Origin: Austropuccinia psidii
Taxonomy: Eukaryota > Basidiomycota > Pucciniomycetes > Pucciniales > Sphaerophragmiaceae
DNA length: 64,000 bases
Direction: 5' to 3'
NCBI GenBank assembly: GCA_023105745.1
Contig: JALGQZ010000002.1
Location: 47,962,497 to 48,026,496, forward strand
The notes below the pieces were generated by a model. It saw only the letters and a program-made list of their open reading frames with translations, was not told the origin of the DNA and ran no database searches. The position numbers and the translations under genes are program-made. Shown here piece after piece: positions 22,556 through 34,851 of the stretch; the first letter of the stretch is position 1; each line of letters starts with the position of its first letter.

Positions 22556-24745
22556 TGTGGTATTTCAAACCAATTATGCCAAATAATTTTTGAAAAAAAA
22601 TAAATAATTATTGAAAAATACCAGAAAAACTGTGAAATAAATTTGAAGATGGAAAGAATATTGGGAAATTTTGGAAATTGCAGAATAACTCTGAAGATAG
22701 GACATAAAATTTGGGAATTCTGGAGGAATACAGAATAAAATTGTGGAACATCTCAAAACACAAAAGAAGAAAATTTTTGAATTTTGGAGAAGAAATGGGA
22801 ATGAAATTGTGGAATATCTCAAGGCACAAAGAAAATTGTGGAGTTTGGGAGGAATTATGGAAGATATTGCAGAATAACTCCAGAGATAGGAATAAAATTG
22901 TGGAACTTCAGAGAAGAAATGGGAAGCAGATTGCAGAATTCTGGAGAAGAAATTGGAATAAAATTGAGGAGCTTGGGAAAAATTCTTGAAGATATTGCAG
23001 AATAAATCTGGGGATTGAAATAAAAATGTGGAATAATTCCAGAAAATGAACATAGGATTGCCAAATTATAGAAAAATACGAGAATAACTCTAGGAAAGAA
23101 AATGAAAATTCAGAAAAATTTCAGAGATGAAAATAGGACTTATGGAATAGCTCCAGGGACAGAATTATGGAATTAAGTTGAAGAATAACTCTGAAGAAGA
23201 AAATTAAAACACTGGATAATTTCAGAGATGGACATAGAATTGCAGAATTACAAAATCGGTGTGAAATAACTCTGGATAAGTAAATCAAATATCACAACTC
23301 TGGAACTAGGTAAATCAAACTGTAAAGAAGTCCTAGGGAATAATCAAGAAGATTCAATTTTCAGCCAGAGAAATTTCAATCAAAATAAAAAAATACCAAT
23401 TTATCCACCTCAAGGAAATTAAAAGCATTACGTCAAGGCTATGCAAAAAATTACAATTGATTTACCAAAAGAAAAGTTTTGCTTAGTAATATTGACAAAC
23501 ATCAAGATTGGTAGAAATGTTGCAATAATGAAATTAGACCACCAGCAAAATCTTAACAAGATTGCAGATCAATGTTGAAAACAATACTTTCCCCACCTTT
23601 TTTCAAATATAATGGCAGTGCACTCAATAGGAAATTCTGCATTTTACCCACTTTTTCGACTTCCAAGAAGAATGTCACCAGCTAAATTCTCTCAAACATA
23701 TCATATGACTAGAAAGAATTTCAATCTTCAAAAACTTTATTTTCTTCACTTTCTTGAAAAAAAGAAAATCTCAACAGCCAAATTATCCCAATGATATCAC
23801 ATGATTTTGTTAAGAAAAACACCACCAGGAAAAATTCTTTCAGAAAATACATTGCTACAGCAAAACTACATGTCTCACCAGCTAAAACATCTCAACTATT
23901 ATTTTTCTAAGTCACCTTTTTTGAGAAGCTCTATGGTGGCCCCAAAGGTATGAATAGAGGTCTTCTCTCCATAATTTTTACAAAAAAAATTAAGCAATTT
24001 CCCACTATTGAGGATCACAACCGTCACTGAACTAGAAGTATATCTAGTGTAGTAGTAGTGGTTAAGTCATGAACAGCTCAGTAGCTAAGTATTGCTGAGG
24101 AATAGTAGTAAAACTGTAGTAAAAAGCTCAGTAGATTAGTATTTTTGAAGAGTAGTAGTATAACCATGGTGAAAAGCTCAGTAGCCTTGCTCAGTAGCTT
24201 AGTATTATTATAGAATATTAGTTTAACCATAATGAAAATCTTAGTAGCCTTTCTCAAAAGCTTAGTAGTATTAGCAAGAAAGTAGTAGGGATATAAAAAT
24301 ATTATCTTTTTTTTTCAAGAATTAGCATTAGCATTAAATCCTGTAGTCTTATTATTAGTATTAAGATTGAAAAAATCATCATAATCAAAAAATAAAACAC
24401 AAAAAAAAAGAAAAAAATCTTTTATTACTATTATTATTAAAATACAATTAAATAGTAGTCTTTAACTTATCGAAAATTTTACTTTAAATCAGAGTCTTGA
24501 AAGTAGTGTTATTGATAGGTCTGATTTGAATACTACTGATAAGTCTTCTCTATCTTTCAAAGCCACAAATCTTTCTTTATTTTGTGATTCTATGTATGAT
24601 GAATATACAGTATCATTTGGAGGGACAGCTAATACACCTTAGCACCCATGGTTATTGGACAATTCTGAAATTCAAAACAGATTTACCAAGAATTCCCCCT
24701 CAAGGTACTGTCTTCTTTAATCCCACAACAAAAGGAGCTCCCACA
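22556..24745 (+). repeat. 3' LTR of gypsy element A (LTR-A, copy 2)
   Basis: It starts TGTGGTATTTCAAACC after a polypurine tract and ends GGAGCTCCCACA at 24745. It shows the same succession of blocks as copy 1: purine-rich array (22590-23340), CACCAGCTAAATT core (about 23672), mutated TATA box TATGAATA (23949), 50-base-period AGCTCAGTAG array (24075, 24125, 24175), GATTCTATGTATGATGAAT and the terminus. It lacks the ~200-bp duplication of copy 1. No primer-binding site follows. Confidence 0.75.
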
Positions 24746-24749
24746 CCAC

Positions 24750-25145
24750 TCAGAATTTAATCAAAAATTCAATCTATGTTTGGAAATATCAAGAGTACAT
24801 ATTGAATATTCCTTTGGAATTTTAAAAGGGAGGCATTAATATTTTCATGAGATGAGAAATCAAATGCATAATGTTCAAGAGGTTTAATATTTTGTAGATT
24901 GGGTGGTAAAATTTGTTATATTTAATAATATATTAGAATGAGTAGGTGATAAATTGAGTGATTTATATGAGGACAATCATCTCCCTGAGCTCCAAAATAT
25001 CATAGAATAGGGTGACATCAATTTCAATTTGAATATTAATGAAAGAGTAAAGCCCTACACTGTGGATTGGTTAAATGATACTTTAAATTATCATATACAA
25101 GCACTGGTTAGTGATAAGATTCATAAAATAATATTTGTAATAAAT
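24750..25145 (+). pseudogene. PIF/Harbinger-type DDE transposase, C-terminal remnant
   Basis: In a single frame with few stops it reads SRVHIEYSFGILKGRH, HEMRNQMHNVQEV, VDWVVKFVIFNNIL, VGDKLSDLYEDNHLPEL and VDWLNDTLNYHI. The pattern IExxFGxLKGR ... LRxMRxQ ... VxxCxxLHNxL ... GD is that of the last part of the DDE_4 endonuclease domain, including the final catalytic Glu (in HIEYSFG). Stops replace residues at several points, and the N-terminal two thirds are absent. Gypsy element A ends only 5 bases upstream, so its insertion may have removed or split the rest. No inverted repeats were identified. Confidence 0.65.
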
Positions 25146-26580
25146 TTTCATTCTAATCTTATGGATTGGTCATATAAATTGGAAATTCTTTGAGTTTTGT
25201 GATTATTATACTTTACCCTAACATATCATTTGAATTGGCTTGAGGAGAACAATCTTTTTGAAATTTCATGACTTAAAGCTTGATAATGAATATCAAATGT
25301 TAAAACATATATGATAAATAATTTCATTAAAAATATAAAATATTTAAAAAATTTCTTTTTACATAATCTTTTTCAATCCTTTAATTTAGGAAAATCTAAA
25401 AATTTAACTTTAATTGAATTTCTTCAGAGGTCAAGTGTTGAAATTTTTGGAATGTATGAAAATAACATCCAAAGTGTTTAATTAAGCCATGTTAAATTTA
25501 TTGTTTTGGTGGATTGGCTGTCTGATAGAGAAGCTAGGAAGCTTCCAAGAGTATTTAATTTATGCCTTTTTTTTTGGAAAGATAAAAGTTGAATTTGTGT
25601 TTGGCAAATTCTAAGGCATTAAAAAAGGGTTTGAAAAGATTTTCAAATGGGTTTGAAATAACCTTTATTTAAAAAAGAGAATATTCCATAAATCCGTGAA
25701 TTGAAATCCTTGTCATTGCTTTGTAGTTTATTGTGGAAGCCTTTGAAAGCTATTATGAAATTTTAATGAGCTGAAAATTAAGGTGAAACATTTGAGTACC
25801 ATTAAAGTGGACTGGAGTTTGTAAAATTGGAAGAATTTATGATTTATTAATTGTATTCAAGTACATTATTTTGAAATATTTGGATTTTTGAATGAATGGA
25901 TTGTTCAAATTCTTTAAGTTTGGGCCATTTATTATTATAATGATCAATTTCTTTGTTCTATTAAGCCACAATGCCTTGAATAAAAACCCAAAGACTTATC
26001 AGAATCTGAACCCTGACACATTCCTATTCCTGCCATATTACCATAAAGCATATCAGTGTTTGTTGAAATTTTTTGAAAATTGGCTGCAGGTTTATTTAAA
26101 GTTATTATTAATTTTTGAAGCTTATTGAAGGCTGGAGTTGGAATTATGAATGGATGAACTTACTGAATGAGAATAGAAAAATGGGGATTTCTGTGTTTGT
26201 TAATGATTACATAAGAATAGCATAGGAGGTTATGAGAAGGATGTTTCAAGAAGCAGGAATTATCATATTTTTTTGTCTAGAGTGAGAATTGAGAATTAAA
26301 GATGTTGAATGGAAAGCTTACCTTCTGCTTGGTTCATATAAGAAAGCTTTCTTCTTCATTGTATGGTATTTTTGAGATTATTATTTGGTGAATCCTGATT
26401 TGTTAAGTCAATATGATTGTGAGGTTGAATCATGAGAAGCTAAATAGATGTTGAGAATATTCAGCTAATTAGCAATAATCTGTTCATTTCTTTGAGTCCC
26501 AAAAGTCAAATGATAAGGTAATGGCTGAGGAGTGGTGTTGGAAGGGGATAGGTTAATGTTGGTATCATATTGCATGAGTG
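25146..26580 (+). other. Decayed coding-like fragments, unassigned
   Basis: Short open stretches on the plus strand read as protein-like, for example WLSDREARKLPRVFNLCLFFW (about 25510-25575) and NPDTFLFLPYYHKAYQCLLKFF (about 26000-26070, inside the open frame 25892-26128). Stops separate them and I recognise no family. They could be the downstream part of the Harbinger element or another dead gene. Confidence 0.3.
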
Positions 26581-29455
26581 ACGACTATAAATAAGGTAAT
26601 AAAAACCCAATGAAATGTTTTTCACCCCTAAGATATAAGAAAAGAAAGAAAAAATATATAAAAAGGAATTCTATGAGCTGATTACTACACATAAGTATGT
26701 TTTTTCTATGATAATTATAATGAGAAAAAATAGATTTATTGATGGTTGGTGAAATAGAAGTGCTAAGGATGGAAAAGATGCCAAAATCAGGAAAATTCAC
26801 TTGAAAAAAATAAATACAATGAGAAATGGTAATAGAAATAAATTGGAAAAGAAAATTTGGATTAATTTACAATTTATTTAAAAAATTTGCACTCAAAGCA
26901 CAATTGAATTGGTAAAAGAATTTCAAATGATTTCAAAAATAATTATTAAGAATTGCACAATCATTGGGCATCAATTGGTGGTTATGGTACAGTTGGGAAC
27001 ACATAAATATGTGAAAAAAGACATACCTCGGCCCCAATTTAACTATAAAATCTCCTAAATAATATGACATAAGTCCATGAGAATAAGGCTCCGAAGGTTG
27101 AATGAAAAAATTAACTTTTTGCCTGATTGAGTACCAAATGAAGAGAGTTATTAAAAGGTTTAATATCAGGAGTCTGATTCATGTTTTTGGTGTACTAAAA
27201 AAGGCCAGGAGACTTCCAAATTGCTGCAAAAAATGAAAAAATCATCTCTCCAGTTGGATTTTCGCCCAAGTTTAAAATTATTCTTTCCCTTTATTTAATC
27301 CAAGAAAATTCATGAGACATAATTTTAATGCAAAAATTTTTAATTCCAAGAAACATACAATTGAAGAAAATTATATCAATATTTGATTTTGTTTCCTTGG
27401 AAAAATCATTCATTTATCTATGGCCTGCGCAATTTCAGACCTTCAAGTATGATATTTCAGTTTATTTGTAAAAAAAGAAAAAACAAATTCCAAAAAGAAT
27501 ATTTTTGAAAAAAGATATATAAAAAAACTATTATATTATAATACTCTCTTTTTTGGCTCATTTTGAACTTCAATTTTGAAAATTGAATGAAAATATATAA
27601 ATATTTTTTAATTTCCTTAAAAATACCCACAAAAAATCATTAGAGACACTTTTAAATGATTCTCTTAGAATAATAAAAAACTTAACATTAAATATTTATT
27701 ATTCTTCCTTGGTGGAATCATACATTTTTCTATGGATTTATAAGTATGATAATTTTCAATATGATACTTCAATTTATATGTGAAAAAATAATTATCATGT
27801 TGCAAACAAATTATTTTCAAAAATGAATCAAAAAAGAGACTATTATACTTTAAGAATATCTATTTTTGATCATTCCAAAATTAAATATTTAAAATAGAAT
27901 GAAAATTTATAAGTATTTATAATTTCTGTAAAAGTACCCAGGGAATAGAATTAGAACCGATATCAAATTCTTTATTAGAAAAATGGACAATTTTAGCTTA
28001 ACTGATAAAGTAAAATATGTTATACTTTTCTTATTGATTCCTTACCAAATAGAACCTTTTTTAGTAGGAAGTGATTTTTTTGAGATCTGATTCAATAGAA
28101 ACTATCAAAAATAATTCAAAGTTTAACATAATATTTTATGTTTTTTATATCTTTCATTGTAGAAAGAACCAAGTTCAATAAGAAAATCTCAATAATATTT
28201 TTTTTAAAAAAACAAATTTTCTCAAATGAGAGAATTTTACCAAAAATTCATTCTAATGTATTTTATGGTAATAAGGTTAATTTTTGATTATTTTTCAAGG
28301 AAATAAAATTTCATGAAAAGAATAAGAACCCATAGCAGATAATTATCACATAAGTTCTTTTCTAACCATAATCTTGATGTACACCTTAAAATGAAACCAA
28401 CATAATTTTGACTTATCTAAAAGGAATTATATCACAGAAGAAAAATTCACAAGTAATACAAGAAATAATTTGGAATTTTTAAATTCCATATTCACAAAAA
28501 TTAACCAAATTTAAGGTCCCCTGGGAAAATGAAACTAACTCCTTGGATTTCTTCCAAAAGTGGAAAATATATTCATTTGTATACCATAAAAATTCCCCTT
28601 GACATATCAGTTCTGTGTGGATGCACAAAAAATAATTTATTCAAACATAAAATATTTCAATACAGACAAAATTATAATAGGACTTATCCTAGCTTAAGTA
28701 GGATTATTGATTAAATTCAGGAACCTCTCCAAGTCAGAAATCGGATGTGATGAATTCCATTCTTCTACTTTAAGCTTCATGCTTTATCTTTTTAATGAAT
28801 TTCTACTTATTTTTTTGATTTCTCTTTTTAAAAATAATGATATTTGGCCTCTTTTTCCTTCTTAAAATCTGGTTGAAACTGAATTTCTTCTTCAAGATTT
28901 TTCCTTCAATAATTTTCCTTTTTAGATTTTATTTCCATGTCCTTCAACAATCTTGATTGTTAATCATGAATACTATGTGAAATCCTTTCTTCATTTAAAT
29001 TCTGTTTATCCCAATCCACGAATACCTCATAATGAGCCACTCACTCCAAAAAATAATTCATTAGTCAGAATGAACATCAGAGTAAGTGTATAGCATACCA
29101 AACTGTTTGACAATAAACCATGATTTGTGAGTAACTTGGTCACAACATATCATATGACTTCTTTTGTAAACTGCTGATATTATTGAGATGAAATATATAC
29201 CCATGCTTTCTCTTTTGGGATGAACCATATATATTTTTCTGTATCTTTTAAAAAAATACATCTGAGATAAGTAAAATATATACATTTTTTTTTCAAATCT
29301 GACTTACTTCATCCTCTTCAAAATCCTCAAACAAGTTATCTCCAGATGTAACCATATTTGGTTGAATAATAATTTTTCCCTCATCTACTATGATCATATA
29401 TTGAAATGAAAAAATAAATAAGATTTTTGAACATATAATAAGATATTGTATCTTA
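26581..29455. other. AT-rich DNA without a recognisable gene
   Basis: Open frames are short (such as 28529-28714) and give no family resemblance. Homopolymer A and T runs are frequent. Loosely repeated phrases (AAAATTGAATGAAAATATATAA near 27570, GAATGAAAATTTATAAG near 27897, TGATACTTCAATTTATATGTG) hint at an old ~330-base duplication around 27.4-27.95 kb. Confidence 0.3.
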
Positions 29456-29459
29456 TGTT

Positions 29460-29984
29460 ATGTAATTATCCATGGGTTCTTCCTCTTGCTTATTTTAAAT
29501 CATTCTAACCTCTTCAGAGTAATAAATTTTGAGTGGAGTCACATTTAGCTTATTAATAAAGAGAAAATCCATTTATCCAAAACATGGACACATACTGTCT
29601 AGTTTATCAGCCATAGTATACAACCCTTTTGTTCTAATTCTTGGCAGTGAAAACTTCCCCAGTTAATATCTTAGCCTTATTTTCTGTTGTGTATTCTTCA
29701 CATTTCTACTATTGGTGCCAAATTATTGTTGCATAAAAATTAAACCTGTGTTGTGATTTTTCATTGACCTCAATGGCCATAAGATCAAATCCTTTTTTCT
29801 TACTTGAGGGTAGCCTTCCCACAGATATCAAAAAACTGGTTCCATCAAATTTTGATGTATTGGTCAACCAATTAATAATACATAAATAATCTAGCTTAGT
29901 TAAGTGACTTGAAGGATTGGGAAGGCCAGAAGAATTCATGGGAGTGTATTTTTTAATTCTTTGTGTGGTGTGGAATTGCAATAA
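29460..29984 (-). pseudogene. Unnamed multicopy rust protein family, decayed copy
   Basis: The minus strand is open from 29981 to 29709 and includes LDYLCIINWLTNTSKFDG, ISVGRLPSSKKKGFDLMAIEVNEKSQHRFNF. Further along, in another frame, come ADKLDSMCPCFG and LFINKLNVTPLKIYYSEE (about 29615-29510). The spacing of a W-L motif, a basic KKKGF.LMA segment and a final LDSMCPCF..MD.LF block recalls a repeated rust protein family whose function I do not know. A frame change and stops show it is broken. Confidence 0.4.
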
Positions 29985-31865
29985 AAGTGATTGTGAGTGA
30001 TAAGCAAGTAATTTCCAAAAGTCAAGAAATTATAAATTAATTGAGGGAACAAGGGGTCGGGTGAAAATATTTTTTTGAAGGAGAGCACAGGTTAGTTTTA
30101 AATTGGAAATTTTGATACCCAATGATTCAGGTTAGGTTTGAATAATTATATTCACAACTGTGGAATTTTTCAAAATACCTGGGAGAATTTGTTAAGAAAT
30201 GTGGTTCTGGGAAGATCAAATCATCTATTTTTTAATGCCTGATTGAGGCTTCAAACTCCACATTGTTTTAATTTGGTATTCCTTAGGTTTGAATCCCTCT
30301 ATAAAGCCCTTTCTTTAAAAATCATCATTATCATAATCAAAAAAAAATGCAGAAAAAATAATAATTGATTCAGTTGTAAGAAAACTGACGAAAAGGATTA
30401 TCATTATTTTAACCAGAACACTTTTTTTTTCTATTTCATCAATAATTCATTGAAAACAGAAATATCACATCAGATTTTCTTTTTGAAATCTTATTTTAAT
30501 TGAGTATCTACTAAAAATAATTTCTTTGTTTTTACTTTTTAAAAATGAATCTTTTGAAAATTCAATTTTTATTTATAATCATCTTTGAAATTTATTTTTA
30601 AAAAAACAAAAAAAGAGTTTTTAGCTTTAACTTTTTGAGTGATAATAATAAATCAAAAAATTCAAGCAATAATGAAATCATAAATAAATTGAAAAAAAAA
30701 AGAAATTCAAAAAAATATTATGACGATTTTTAAAAATTAAAACCAAACAAAGATACATGTTCAAAATAATTTCATCTTGAAAATAAAAATGATTTTCTTA
30801 GTAAAAGAGAGAAAACATAAAAAGAAAAAGAAAAGGATTTTTCTTTTGATATCAATTTTTTTTTCTTTTTTAAAAAAAGATGTTAATTGAGGCTTTTGGA
30901 AAGGTAATAATCGAATTCTTTTTGGAGATTTTAAATCAAAATATTCATTTTTTCAAATATTAATTAAAAATACTTGAACGTATGGAATTCAAAATATTTT
31001 CGAAAAAATTAATGAATCATACAATCACCAAAAAAATCAGTATAATTATTATTGAGAAGATCTCATTCAAAAGGAAAATTGTTTTTGTAATTATGATTGA
31101 TTTAATAGTATTTCTCAATTTCATTTAATTCAAATTGGTCTTTTTCTTCTTCTTTTAGTCTTCTCAAAAAAAACATTTTGATAATATGTTAATCAATTTC
31201 ATAATATTTTGGATTTTCTTACAAGTTTATTTTTAAAATTTTGAAGTTATTTATGTATAAGTGAAATTCCTAAAGAAACAATGTTTTTTCCTTTTCTTTT
31301 TACGGATTTTAATCAATTGTTAAAATGAATTAAATGAATTTTTTTATTTATCCATTCTTCTTGAGTTATATAGCTTTTAATAATGAGAAATTTTAATGAT
31401 AATATTTTTTCTGTTGTATTTTCTTTCAAAATAATTTCAAAAATTATTATAATTCTCTTATTTAAAAAGAATAAAGTTTAATAGTCATTTTTCCCTTTTT
31501 TTCTCAATTAAACTAAAAAGGGGGTTAGTAAATATTTTTATTTTTATTTTTTAAAATTCATCTTAAATTATTAAAAAGATTTTATTTCTATTTCTTTTTT
31601 TTGATAAAAATAAATTTAATTAAAAAAATATAATTAAAATTTTCTTTCATTTTTTTAATTAATTTAATTTAAATCAAGATTAAGGGCCTGTTCTGTATGC
31701 ACAAAAAGCCGCCTATTTACAAAAAAATGGTTTATCAAGATGAAGTAAACATTATTGAAAGAAATTAGAAAGGAAATGAGAACCTTTTTTTCATGGGAAA
31801 AAATGTGAAACATAATAATCCAGATCCTTTGACGTTTTTGTATTTAATTTCAAAATTTTCCATGA
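29985..31865. other. Very AT-rich low-complexity stretch
   Basis: Long runs of A and T and TTTTTAAAAA-type palindromes dominate, especially 30300-31680. I see no coding sequence. GGGCCTGTTCTGTATGC at 31684 is a GC-richer island at the point where coding-like sequence resumes. Confidence 0.35.
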
Positions 31866-31872
31866 AACTTGC

Positions 31873-32560
31873 ATGAAGCCCTCCCCAAAATCCAATCCAT
31901 TCATAATTCATGCTACCAAACTGATAGAATTTATTAAACTAGTGAAGCTCAGATTCAAAATTCAACAAACAAATTTACCAACAGAGGAACCTCACACGTC
32001 TGGAAAGCTTAAAAAGCCACATTTTTCCTTGAAAGATATTTCAATATGTGAAATATTGGTAAATATACTGATGGAGAAACTTAAAGATTGAATAATTTAC
32101 AATATTTCTGAATGAATTGAGAAAGAATATTTGATTAAACCTTTAAAGGAATAAGCTAAAAAAATCAGAAGGATTAAGTATGTTCTTCTTATAGCTCCTT
32201 ATGCATTATTCACTTCATGATCTAATTTCATTTCACTTAAGAGGCTAAAAAGATTTTTAAAAAATATTAATTCTTATGTTCCCTCAGTGGGAAATGCTTG
32301 GATGAAACTAAAAATATAATGAAATTTTACAATTATTTTTTGGATCAAGCTTAATGATCAAAGCCCTAGTTTAGGTTGCAAAAATCTATGAGTCATTCAG
32401 TGTCCTAACTAAAACCTCCGCTTTAAAGTTCTTGGTGTAAAAGTTTCAACTCAACTTTTAGCACAAAATAAGCCACATAATTCAATTCAATATTGAGATA
32501 CTCTAATAGATATTATGATTCGGAAAAGGGAACAAGTCATGTGCAAACCAAAATAAAAAA
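31873..32560 (+). pseudogene. Decayed gene of unknown family
   Basis: One frame remains protein-like for about 230 codons and is broken only by stops. From ATG 31873 it reads SNPFIIHATKLIEFIKL, GKLKKPHFSLKDISICEIL and NILMEKLKD to a stop at 32089. It then continues with KEYLIKPLKE, KKIRRIKYVLLIAPYALF, SNFISLKRLKRFLKNINSYV, PSVGNAWMKLKI, FWIKLNDQSPSLGCKNL, RFKVLGVKVSTQLLAQN and DTLIDIMIRKREQVMCKPK. The sustained single frame and balanced residues argue for a real former gene. It is rich in basic residues with no clear membrane segment, and I do not recognise it. Confidence 0.45.
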
Positions 32561-33004
32561 GAAAAAATTAACACAAAAATATTTATCACCAAATGAAACC
32601 ACAGAAAATGAAAAAGGAAAATAAAATTCAAGAGAACCAAGAGGAAGAAGATACGGACTTAGTACTGAAGCCTTTACCTGAGCTCAGGGAATAAACACAA
32701 AAATTATTTCCAAACCAGAAACCCATCCAATTTTGATTCAGGTTGGAAGAAAATTCAAATTTTCAAAAAGAACTCAAGATATTAAAATCAAAATTTTGGA
32801 GCTTTTTGAGTAAGGGGGAGCTTCTTGAAGCTTTATAATTACCATATAATTATTGTGAAAATGTACTCTATTTTGAGAATCTGTGATAATATCCCACATA
32901 TCATCAAATTGCTAGGGCAAAAAATATCTTGATTACATGGACTTTGTAGCATGTATTAGCTCTTTGTAGCTACCTAAAAATACAAGGTAAATCAGATGTA
33001 TTGA
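32561..33004. other. Spacer between two decayed genes
   Basis: This is A-rich sequence. A short plus-strand continuation (KPETHPILIQVGRKF-like near 32715) may be the tail of the preceding pseudogene. Nothing else is visible. Confidence 0.25.
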
Positions 33005-33780
33005 ATGAGAATATTTATAATTTCCTTTAAAGAAGATCTATCAACATATTATCGTATTGATTATACATGGAAAATTCAATTTGGTTATACACTTATGACA
33101 TTTTATCATAATCTTGGAATTGTGGAAGTGGGGGCTGTTGCTCTGGAATATAGATACTCTTGTGATCGAAGTAACTTTAAGGGTATTCCACTGTGTAATG
33201 ATGAGCACAATATAATAGAAATCTATATTAGCACCCAATAGAAAATTGAGAAGTACTTTTTAGTAGAAAGGAGTAATCCAATTGCTTCCTCATTACTGGA
33301 AACTACATCTACAGATACCCCAAGACCCTTTTGACAATATTGTATATTTAAGCATGTAGTAAATTTAAAGTCTATTACTTTGTGGGTGGAATGGCGGAAA
33401 AATCCTTGTCAATATCGTATAGCATATGCTATAAATAGATATTTTAATTGAAAGACTCACCTTAGCTGTTCACAATCCTGTTCATGCAAGTATTGATGAG
33501 TGCCACAACCAGGATTTAGGAATCCTTAAATAAGTGTATAAACTTCATTGGAGAGGCAATACCTGTTTGGTGGCAAATTAAATCTTTTATTAAATGCATT
33601 TGTTAGGATTATTGAGTTATGTGTTCTTCACTCCAAACCAACACACATGTAGGAAATAGACAGAAAAATTCACTCCCAGAAGTGTATTTTGAGAAATACC
33701 TCCTTTTCGACTATTTCATGCTTCCTGATTCTTAACAAGAACCTTTCCAGGTATTAATGACCCAGCCATAATCCCAAAAA
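33005..33780 (+). pseudogene. Decayed gene of unknown family
   Basis: An open frame from 33005 to 33238 reads YYRIDYTWKIQFGYTLM, GIVEVGAVALEYRYSCDRSN and GIPLCNDEHNIIEIYIST. After a stop the same frame continues KIEKYFLVERSNPIASSLLE and TSTDTPRPF. Beyond that come FKHVVNLKSITLWVEWRKNPCQYRIAYAIN and HLSCSQSC. The residue mix is protein-like and the stops are isolated. I recognise no domain. It may be part of the same dead gene or element as 31873-32560, which lies on the same strand just upstream. Confidence 0.4.
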
Positions 33781-34851
33781 AATTTCAAAATTGGCTATAC
33801 TTAAGGCTTAAAATTAGTTCCTTGGGAATAATTGCACCATTTGGTTGCACGATGTATTATGGATAAAATTAATATGAATCCTTGATAACTGAATTGAAGT
33901 AGATATATATGGTTTCTTTTCCATGTTGAAAATTCTCTCCTTCCTGATGTACTGAGCTTACATTGATAACAATGTATGAAGAGTGCAATTTTTTTTCTTC
34001 ATAAGTTAGTATGAGTAGTAAAATGAGCCACACTCTTTCAGATCATGTATAACAAGATTGAATATTTCCTTTTTTGATGTGAAGAACCTGTTGGAATCTA
34101 TCAGGTAGAGCTTCCAAAAGGTCTTAAATGTATCAAATGCCACAGAAAATCCCTGGTAAATTTCTTCACACTTATCAAACCCTAAAAAAGAAATTAAACT
34201 GTTTCTGAAATATATATGTAAGAGGGTTTTGTTTTGTATCAAAGTAAATAGAAATATAATTTCTTACTAAAATTGAAAAAGGAGTTTCTATTTTAATCAA
34301 TCAAATAAGGAAAATAGTGGGACATAATAAAAGAATTTTATGTTATATTGGGTCACTTGGAATAGAATTCTAAAACTGATTGGATTGCGAGAAGTTTTTT
34401 AAAAATCTAAAAAGAAAATATTGAAAAAAAATTAAAAGATATAATACACATGGGTGTGCAGATAATTCTAATTCCATGCCCATGCCAAGGCATCAAGATT
34501 AGGAATTTCAGATGCCTTCATGCCTCCCATGGGCATGATATTTCAAATCAACTCCTCTCCCCCCTTCCTAAATCCATTACCACATGGTGCATGGGAAAAT
34601 ATTGTTATAGAAGCTAAAACATAAATAACCCAGAAAACAATACCTAAAATAACAAGTTAAGAGAATGAAAAAGAAGTTTTTGGCTTCTTTTAATTCATTT
34701 TTAGTTAATGTATTCTTTGAGATAAGAAATTTAGACAGGTACAGCTTAGTGAATGTTTCTAGCTCTGTTTATATTTCAAAAGAGGTTTTAGGAGATCAGA
34801 AAATCACATTAGCTATTATTGGGATAATAATATATTAACTTTTTTACTTAC
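33781..34851. other. AT-rich stretch with a short minus-strand open frame
   Basis: A minus-strand frame at 34242-34006 (GFDKCEEIYQGFSVAFDTFKTFW) is open for 78 codons but unrecognised. Around 34465-34535 lies a GC-richer patch with repeated ATGCC/GGCAT words (CCATGCCCATGCC, CCCATGGGCATG), partly in inverted order. No function is assigned. Confidence 0.3.

Larger units (their letters stand above)
171..24745 (+). mobile_element. Ty3/gypsy element A, gag-protease only, heavily nested
   Basis: The model is LTR (171-2672), primer-binding site (2675), gag (from about 3275), retropepsin (5261), further coding sequence to about 10.4 kb, polypurine tract (22545) and a second LTR in the same orientation (22556-24745). 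Two later insertions interrupt it: a solo LTR C at 6649-8669 and an inverted-repeat DNA transposon at 11289-21829. Removing these leaves an internal region of about 7.3 kb. No reverse transcriptase or integrase is visible, so the element would depend on others for movement. The two LTRs are clearly homologous but diverged by many substitutions and indels, so it is old. Target duplications were not found, partly because the left LTR touches another LTR. Confidence 0.65.

Noticed and set aside
22574..23064. Long minus-strand open frames over the purine-rich LTR-A arrays (also 229-501)
   Set aside because: The frames follow from the purine-rich repeat on the plus strand, which excludes stops on the minus strand. 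The products are repetitive F/S/I/P text with no domain, and the region is LTR.
30270..30300. GGTTTGAATCCC, like a tRNA T-loop / B box
   Set aside because: No A box, acceptor stem or anticodon arm can be folded around it. I found no tRNA gene in the window.
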